Part shown: positions 56,677-64,000 of the stretch, one piece after another
Numbering within the stretch: the stretch's first letter is position 1
Layout of the letters: every line of letters starts with the position of its first letter
Assembly (NCBI GenBank): GCA_951812925.1
Contig: OX638369.1
Span: 50,339,061 to 50,403,060 of the forward strand
Source: Calliopum simillimum
Lineage: Eukaryota; Arthropoda; Insecta; Diptera; Lauxaniidae
Length of the DNA stretch: 64,000 nt
Direction of reading: 5' to 3'
The notes under the pieces: model-generated
What the model was told of the DNA's origin: nothing
The model's database searches: none
The model's input: the letters and a program-made list of their open reading frames with translations, nothing else
Program-made: the position numbers and the translations under genes

Positions 56677-56813
56677 TTAAATTTTTTTACTTTTTAATGT
56701 GACAATTACATAATAAAGGGTGTTCCGATGGTAGGTGTGGTACTTTGTTATCGATTAAAATCTGAATTATCGACCCTTGCCCGCCATATTTTGTGTGGTT
56801 TTTATCGTGACAG

Positions 56814-57325
56814 CAGGGGTTGAAATAAGAAAAAGTTATTACTGCAGAATTTTTTTTAGTTTTTATTTGCAATTTTTAGCAAAATTTTTTTAATGTCTTA
56901 TTCAAGTGATTAATATTAAATATTAATATTAAATAACAGATATCATGTTTAATGTCTTATTCAAGTGATTAATATTAAATATTAATATTAAATAACAGAT
57001 ATCATGGCAATGGTTCAATTTAAAATTGAAAATTTATTGCGAAATTTTCTTCGAATGCATTTATAAAAATATGTTTAAAGTAGAGTTGCCGAGTACTTAT
57101 TGTGGTTGCTACATTTTAGCCCAAATTGGTGAGGTTAAACAACTAAAACAACGGTTATATAAAATGAGTATTTACAATAGTTTCAACGATTAACGCAAAA
57201 CAAAGTACTATGAATTTGGGTGAAAATTATTATTACAATTTTTTACAATATTCTGAAGTTTTTACTGCAAATTTGAAGTTATTACTGCAGAAATAGGGTA
57301 TTACTACAGCTTATTTCAATGCCTG
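56814..57325. mobile_element. hAT MITE nested in the mariner, with tandem duplication
   Basis: Exact 8-bp duplications CGTGACAG (56806-56813, 57326-57333). The ends are CAGGGGTTGAAATAAG and the inverse of CTTATTTCAATGCCTG, followed by TTATTACTGCAG words on both sides. A perfect 59-bp tandem duplication occupies 56889-57006. Confidence 0.85.
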
Positions 57326-57348
57326 CGTGACAGTATAGGATTTTATTT

Positions 57349-57760
57349 ATGGATCGCTACACGAATGAACAACGCATTGAAATCGTCGAATTTTGGATCT
57401 TAAATTCCAAGTCGATGTTGCAAACTCTATCGCAATCACCGCAATAGTGAAACAACTGTGCGCAACATTGTGAATAAATTTTATCAAACTGTGTTCGTAC
57501 TTGATGTTCCGAAGCCAATCAGAGTGTGGAATGCAAGCAGTACTGAGAATAATGCTGTCGTAAGTGAAAGTGTCCTCGAGTCCGCTGAAATGACGGAAAC
57601 ACCGAAAATGTCAACTCTAAGCGATACCACACTATGTTAAAGGACTATTTTGTGCCGTAAGTTAAAGCTCAGGGTCTGGACAATATGTGATTTCAACAGG
57701 ACGGCGCACATTCGCGCGAAAATGCATGCAAATTTTTTCACCGTCAAAAAACAAAAATCA
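57349..57760 (+). pseudogene. mariner/IS630-type transposase fragment
   Basis: The frame begins MDRYTNEQRIEIVEFW, a start common to a family of insect IS630-like transposases. A later stretch in another frame reads VLDVPKPIRVWNASS and AVVSESVLESAEM, the matching linker and second helix bundle; near 57690 FNRTAHIRAK resembles the 'QQDGA.CHTA' region. Several stops and frameshifts, and the loss of the catalytic middle, make it a pseudogene. Confidence 0.65.
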
Positions 57761-57780
57761 AGAATTTTTCAAATCGGTCT

Positions 57781-60440
57781 ATCTCAATTTTTTTAAGCGC
57801 CGATTTATTGATAAAATTAACAATTCGTATTAAAAGAAAATGAAAAAACGGAGGTACGTTCATTTAATTACCTGTATCTCGCTTAAAACAAAGAAAACAA
57901 ACTTGTGCTCTTCATACTTTTAAGCACAATGATCAAGGCTACAATTTGACATCAAAAACTTAAAAGATTGGACCAGACAGAAAAAACTATGTAGATAGCT
58001 TTTGACAAAAAATTCAAATACAAGCAATTTCTGTGTTTTAGAAAATGCAAAAATTGGACTTTTACTTAAAAGTGACTTATATCAGTCAATTTTTACACTA
58101 GAAAGATTTTTAAGAAACGAAAATGTGCAGGATTACATAAGCTATAATTTTTATTTAGAATAATTTTTTATGTGACGCATAAATTCGTAAAAATCTGACA
58201 TTTTTAATATTCAAACCCCCAAATAGGGGGGAAAAATACGTCTAGTCCCGCCCATCCCAAACTTTTTTAACCAATGCTTCGGAATACAGGTAATATTTAT
58301 TTATGTATATATATAAGAATATTGTTCAGGTATTATTCAAAAAATATACTCCGTTAATAGAAAAAATATAGTGCTTCAGACTTCAGCGCATTCTAGCATT
58401 ATGTCTCTACGATATGTCTCGTTCTTCCTCGTGGAATGGCCGCAATATCAATTTTTCAACTTGATTTCGCTAATTTTATACTTTCAAAAAAACTTCTCTT
58501 GAATATAAATATTAATTTTTTAAAGTTTTAACAAAATGGCAGCCAATTTACATTATGACATTACTTTTGATAACTTCTGCACAATTCTGGCCTGTGCGTT
58601 GATAGCTTATGTACGCTTATAAGAGGTGTTTTGTACAAAATTTGCTAAAATGTAGTGTCGGCGTCCAATGAAATAGCGTTGACTTAAAAATTCGTCCGGC
58701 TAGGGGCACTGTCCAGCTGTGGAGGTTGTCCGTTATGGGAGAGTTCACTGTATATGTATGTTAAGTATGCCAAAAAAAAAAATAAATTTGAAAAAAGACA
58801 AACCAAAATAAAAATTGAAAATTTCCGAAAATTCAATGACTCACATCCTGATAATGCTACAAACATTTTTCCGGCTCATAGAGCAAATCAAAACAACAAA
58901 AATCTCATATACAAAAAGCAAAATTTGTATGGTTAATTTATTTTAAAAAAAAGGATAATATCAATTATAAAAAAAATAAATCTCAAAGTCAAAATATTTT
59001 TAAATTAATCTTTAAATAAACTTAAAAATTTGATTGACAGCTGCATTTTACGTTGCAAAAAATTTTACATACATAAATTCACAACAAAATTCCTATAAAT
59101 GAACTGCATAGAAATTTCATGACCTGCATACTAAATTATTATGCGCATTAGTACGTTTGCAAACATTTTTGTACATAAGTATATCGCTATTCAGAAAAAC
59201 AAAAATACAAATTTTAAGAAGAAGAAATTAAAAAAAGATACTAAAAATATTTGAACGAATGAGAAAAGTTAAACAAAGAAAAATATGGCAGCATATCATC
59301 AGAGAGTGGAAATTATCAACCAACTGTGTGAGTCGATTTTTTAGCGCACTTAGCGTCGATTTCACACAATTCACTGTTGTATAAATGTATTTATTTAGTT
59401 TTACTTAATTATATCGAAATATAAGAGAAAATTTTATATGCTGAGGATCCTTATACTCAATAGCTACGGTCATGATATTGTACTTTAGAAGTTAGTTCGC
59501 AAAACTTTCATTGTGAAAAAGAGAGGCAGTTCCTGAAAGTAGCTCAAATTTTGAGATATTAGAATATGCATACACAGCGTGCCAGACGGTTCATATCTCC
59601 GCTTTTTTATCCGTTACGGATCCGTTACTGGTTTGATTTTTTGATTCATAAAACATTTTTTAACAGAACACTAATATCTAGCTTTTCGATGCATTTAGCC
59701 AAGATAGCCCAGGAAAATAAGAATATTTGTGCGAAAAAATTCCAAGAGAATTTTTTTCACCGGAGTTATCTTTATTAAAGCATAATGAATAATGTGTAAA
59801 AAGTCCTTTGAAGTCCATTGTGCGCATAGAAAATTATTCAGGCTCAAAGGCCGCTAAAATCAGTTTTTTTGCAAATATCTCGCTAACGCAAACATTTACA
59901 GAAAATTTTTTTGGTATTTCCTATGTAAAGATGTAAAAAATGTTTTTGTGTAGCTTATAGTTTAGGAGATAACTCAATTTAAAAAGTTGTGCACAGTTTT
60001 TATATGTGAATGCTACGTATAAGTTCATATTAAAATATTTTACTTTTAAAATTGCAAATACTCTTTAACCAGGAGTTGCACAAAAAAAATTAAAGAACCG
60101 TTCAAAAGATAATTGGATTCTGTAAACAACGTATTAAATTTTTTTTGGAGCCGCTCATAGTCTAATAGATATTCTTCAAAAACCGTTAAGGTCTCGAAAA
60201 TACTGGTTTTTGAAGGATATCTCTGAAACGGTAAGTCATACGATAAAAAGCAAATAGCCTTAAATTGCAAAAAACCGGTTTTTATTGAATAACTTCTAAA
60301 CGGTTACTTTAATGTGTACACATATGGCTTATTTTTTGTAGATCTTGTGATTCTCTACAAAATTGGTGCTATTGCTTTTTATCGCGCACTTTAAATGATT
60401 GCATTCGTTACATTTTACAGAGTTGTTGGCAGTCAATTTG
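57781..60440. other. Intergenic AT-rich DNA
   Basis: It holds a half copy of the GACATTACTTTTG MITE family (about 58490-58575, CAAAATGGCAGCCAATTTAC). The rest has no recognisable gene or repeat boundary. Confidence 0.5.
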
Positions 60441-60443
60441 CGC

Positions 60444-60922
60444 TTAAAACAAATTAAGTATATCAAAGTCCAGGTCGTATTGGTCCTCGTTCGATGACGC
60501 TGCGTTCTCTGCCGTGGCGCGTTCAGCCGTGGATTTCTTGGAGCGCTTTGTCGGAGGTTTGGCTCTCATTCCCTTGGCTGCCTTAGGCGCCTGCTTAACT
60601 GTCCTCACCGCTGCTTTCTGTTTCAAATTGAGCAGAACTTCCTGAAGAAAGTGGTAAAACATCAATTTACCTGATTTGGTGGCACGCGTTGACCGCATTT
60701 ACGCAAGAAGTCCAGCAAAATACCATTGTCGACTGCTTCGACGTCACCGAAATTTTTTTTTTCTACGTTCTTCACATAGCGTTGAAGAGTGGATCGTGGA
60801 ATGGCAACTGCTTTAGTAGTTGATTTAAAGGGTTCCTTCTCAACCAAGCATTTTTGAATGGCTTTGAGTAGCGCATTGAAATTAATTATTTTCGATAAAA
60901 ATAATTTATTTGAGTTAGACAT
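60444..60922 (-). CDS. Helix-turn-helix (CENP-B/psq-like) small gene, transposon-derived
   Basis: The first segment (60671-60922) encodes 84 residues with FNALLKAIQKCLVEKEPFKS and VAIPRSTLQRYVKNV, the pattern of the N-terminal psq/CENP-B-type helix-turn-helix found in pogo/Tigger transposases and proteins derived from them. It ends at a perfect donor CAG|GTAAAT. Only 29 nt later an acceptor TTTCTTCAG leads in frame to a 65-residue Lys/Arg/Ala-rich tail (60444-60641) ending DQYDLDFDILNLF. If joined, the protein is 149 aa, with no catalytic domain. Unspliced, it stops two codons after the first segment. A 29-nt intron is below the usual dipteran minimum, so the join is uncertain. DNA-binding is inferred from the fold only. 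Confidence 0.5.
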
Positions 60923-60956
60923 AGTACTTGTTAAAATTGGAACGCAATATCACAAT

Positions 60957-61847
60957 GGAGTAAGTTCGGGTAATGTGGTTACCTTTTTTCTTTTTCGCCA
61001 ATTTCTACCAAAGTAATGGTAGTAGGTTAGTTTGGTCAATTAATCAGTATTAGTTATTCTATTGTTTTTACTATTATTTTTACTATTATATAATTTATAA
61101 ACTAAAATATTACCTTCTTCAAGCGTGAGGCCAGATAAATTGACAGTACCTAAAAATAGCTGAAAAAGAAAAGTGTTGGGTAATGTGGATCACCCTGTCC
61201 ATTTCCTAAAGTAATACCGTTATTCGCAACTTTTGTTGACTAAAAGTTGAGTTGTATTATTTAGGGTTATAATTACTATGCAATAGCTGTAAAGGCTTAT
61301 TAAAGAATATTTTTTAGTAAGATAAACCAAATTCATACTAACAAATGAATTAGTCATAAGGAATACCGAATCATACGTAAAATAGTGCACCATTTTACTC
61401 AAACCCGGGTATCCCACACAAGTAATTAGCTTTTCAAGGTGTAATAGTAATCAGCGTTAAATAATATGGGGTAGGTCACATTACCCAAAAACATCACTTT
61501 TTTGAAATAATCATTAAATATATAAAAGAAATGTAAAATCAGACGTACTTATGCATTTTTTCGTTGAATAATAGCTCCACAAATGCATTAGAGTTATTTG
61601 AATTTTAGAAAACAGAGTTCTGAGGAAATTATTTAGCTATTCAGTACGTACTAAAGAAAGTCAATTTGACCTGTGAGCTTATATTAAGAAAGTACACACG
61701 TGCAAGGAGCATAACAGAAAAACCAAAGAGCGTAAAAAATATATTTTTCGAGCTTTAATATGCACAAACATCCAGAATTGTTATATATGGGAAATAAAAG
61801 GGTGTACCACATTACCCATATAGTCCACATTACCCTAACTTACTCTA
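60957..61847. mobile_element. TA-type MITE with GGGTAATGTGG repeats
   Basis: The left end GGAGTAAGTTCGGGTAATGT and the inverse of the right end AGAGTAAGTTAGGGTAATGT. GGGTAATGTGG recurs at about 61180 and, inverted, at 61470, 61808 and 61825. The left TA is not preserved. The unit could instead be the 5' part of one element that includes the helix-turn-helix gene. Confidence 0.65.
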
Positions 61848-62498
61848 TATTTGAATCGAATAATGAAACGAAATGAATTTTTCACAAAAAAAACATTTCT
61901 AGCAAAATCTGCGATGTCTTTAATGGACCTTTTGGTTCTTTCCTTTAAACTAAAAAAGTGTAAAAAGGCATAAGAATGCAATTTAGATTAGTAACGATGG
62001 CATCCACGACAATATTTCAGTAAAACACACGCTTTAAATAAAAAAAGAGGGGTGCCCACACCCGAATTAATTCGGGGCCCATACTCGGCTTTGACAGCCA
62101 CTTTAAAAAGCAATGAGCAAATTGTGTTGTGTGAACATTTTGGTTGCATTCGGTTTTGAATCACGAAATATAATAAATTTACTGCATATATATAGATTGC
62201 ACTCAGCTTTTCGATTAATTCAATTTGATTTATCGCACTTGGAAAATGATTGATAAAAACTTCTGCGATGACTTTCACTTATTCAAAAATTGTTTTCTTC
62301 TTAGTACAAAGCAAATGCGTTTGCCCCGGTAAATGCACAAAAGCTTCGTGCTGTCATAACACGCGCTTAACATTTGTCAGAACAGCAGCATTTGTTTTCA
62401 GTTACAGGGAGGTGCCCACACCCGAACCATGCCCGCTAGTGATACTCTTCCCCTACAATAAATTGATTCTTTTCAAAATCAGGAATTCTGATTTGGAG
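61848..62498. other. Intergenic with a repeated hairpin word
   Basis: The word GGTGCCCACACCCGAA occurs in direct orientation at 62048 and 62412; the first is followed by the perfect palindrome CCCGAATTAATTCGGG. No gene is supported; frames at 61988 and 62250 are motif-free. Confidence 0.45.
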
Positions 62499-62898
62499 CA
62501 AGGGTGTCAGCGTAGAACAAAAGTGAGCCAATTTTGGCTCGCCTACAAAAACAAGAATATTTCAACAATTTTTAAAATTTCTGAGAACTACAACTCACAC
62601 GAAAAATGTTTGTTGTCTTTTCTGATCTCGTCAAAATTCGCGGAATTAAAATATTTATGAAAAATTTTTTTTGTTGTTTCGCATAAAAAAAAACAACAAA
62701 CATTTTTCGTGTGTGTTGTAGTTCCCAGAAATTTAAAAAATTATGAAATATTGTTGTTGTTGCAAACGAGCCATCAAAATAACAACAAAAAATAATTTTT
62801 GTCATTGTTGCAGTTCGAGGAATTTGAAGTTGTTGTAAAAGCGAAAATTTTGCGCTGACTGCGCTTGGCTCAGTGATTTGAAAACGCTGACACCCTTG
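62499..62898. mobile_element. hAT MITE (CAAGGGTGTCAGC ends), second copy
   Basis: Exact 8-bp duplications ATTTGGAG (62491-62498, 62899-62906). It is the reverse orientation of the element at 24381-24999 and lacks its nested insertion. Internal inverted words AACAAACATTTTTCGTGTG form its centre. Confidence 0.9.
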
Positions 62899-62906
62899 AT
62901 TTGGAG

Positions 62907-64000
62907 TATTGGGACCTAAAAAGTATCACAAATTTGGTTTTCGAGAGTTGCTAGAACTAACTTTGAGAAACATCAGATAATTTAAAACAACAATCTAATT
63001 ATCATTCACAAAATCTTCAGCGCATATCAAACTATCGAGCTGCATGAAAATTATGAACGTAGATCAATTAGCACGACAATGAGGGATCTGACGCTGAATT
63101 TAATGATAGATGGAGATTGTCTAAAGTAGATTAGTAGTATATGGAATTTTCTTGAATAATCTCACTCATAACTTTGAAAAAAGTTATCCCGTGCGTTTAT
63201 TTGCATAATTTCTTATAAATTTTTTACGATAACTTTTCAAACAAAGTATTTTTCTTATCTAAAAAGTCTAAGGAAATTGCAATTACAATTAAAATTATTT
63301 TAACTTGATATTAACGTGTAAATTTGATTGATTAGTTGGCAATACATTTTTGATATATTTGTTAATTCAAATACTGAAAACCTGTACATATTTACAATTA
63401 ATATATTAAATATACTTCTACAAAAAACATTAATACGCATATTAGGCAGAAAAAAAATTTTTCAATTACCAACCGTCATGTGTACAGATCAAAATAATGA
63501 CATTTTTAAGAAATTGTAGGTAAAATAAAAATTTTAGACGCCATTTCCATTTCCCATGTTGATGGCACGCTTTTCTTGATTGGCTTTTCGTTTTCTACTA
63601 TTTTTAATATTTTTTAATAATTGAAAATTCTCAGAATTTCAAAACAAACACCATGCGGTTAGATACGTTTATTAACAATACATATTTACATTAGGGTGGA
63701 TCTTCATAAATTATTGTGAACGATTTACATATAAAACAAAAACTAACTACAAAGTTGATTAACTCTTTTAGATTATTTTAATATGTACTTTTCTTTAGAC
63801 ATATTTGAATTTTCAGCATTTATTTACATTTTGCCAATTTTTATGTTTTTCTATAGTTTATGGCTTTTCCTACAAAAACATTTAGTGTTTTTTTTTTCAA
63901 ATATTTTCAACTTTACTTTTTTAACTTTTTTTGACATATATTTAATTGCTCAACATTTGAGGAGTGGCCGTACCAAAGGGCCTAAGTACCATTTCGTTGC
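62907..64000. other. Intergenic AT-rich DNA to the window end
   Basis: No gene, RNA or repeat is recognised. The open frame at 63328 has no motif. Confidence 0.45.

Larger units (their letters stand above)
56717..57780 (+). mobile_element. Decayed mariner-like element
   Basis: The left end GGGTGTTCCGATGGTAGG precedes a broken transposase (57349-57760). It is split by the 512-bp hAT MITE at 56814-57325. The right terminal repeat is not found, so the end is approximate. Confidence 0.6.

Overview
This is a window of a higher dipteran (fly) genome. It is AT-rich, its genes have GT-AG introns, and two thirds of it is intronic or intergenic DNA full of decayed transposons. The best identified gene is an ortholog of Drosophila dorsal (Rel/NF-kB), followed by Galt (galactose-1-phosphate uridylyltransferase). 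The amount of repeat and the mix of Tc1/mariner, hAT, piggyBac and I-like elements would suit a tephritid fruit fly or a similar acalyptrate. That placement is inference; the sequence itself only says 'fly'.

Layout. 1-4780: intergenic, with a dispersed repeat (1236-2030), the 3' end of a dead Tc1/mariner transposase (about 2185-2500, minus), a TA-flanked MITE (2774-3324) and a degenerate tandem repeat (about 3405-3990). 4875-9772 (+): a five-exon gene for a 563-residue coiled-coil protein I cannot name; all splice junctions are in frame. 10085-11522: a foldback element. 12849-14821: a MITE abutting a decayed Tc1 element that carries a nested 551-bp insertion with a 9-bp target duplication. 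15107-15592: an Ac-like hAT MITE built from GTCTTG hexamers. 16186-17241 (+): intronless Galt. 19985-37440 (-): dorsal, with eight coding exons on the dorsal-A path (697 aa) and a long alternative terminal exon giving dorsal-B (999 aa). 38701-40571: a 5'-truncated I-like LINE with a 14-bp target duplication, itself interrupted by a long-TIR element. 43231-44954: about 1.7 kb of an 8-bp satellite. 46593-49236: a three-level nest of transposons. 52930-53400, 54974-55651, 56516-57780 and 60957-61847: more MITEs and a dead mariner. 60444-60922 (-): a small helix-turn-helix reading frame that looks transposon-derived. 62499-62898: a second copy of a hAT MITE also found at 24381-24999.

How the pieces relate. 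Dorsal is the Toll-pathway transcription factor; the alternative donor at 34830 decides whether the protein gets the KRKRQK nuclear localisation signal and polyQ activation tail (A) or a long different tail (B). Galt is a metabolic enzyme of the Leloir pathway and the coiled-coil gene is independent; I see no operon-like or functional coupling among the three. The rest is a transposon record: five insertions have exact 8-bp duplications (hAT type), and one each has TTAA, a 9-bp and a 14-bp duplication, so insertion order can be read directly. I found no structural RNA gene I trust, no CRISPR and no virus-derived gene.
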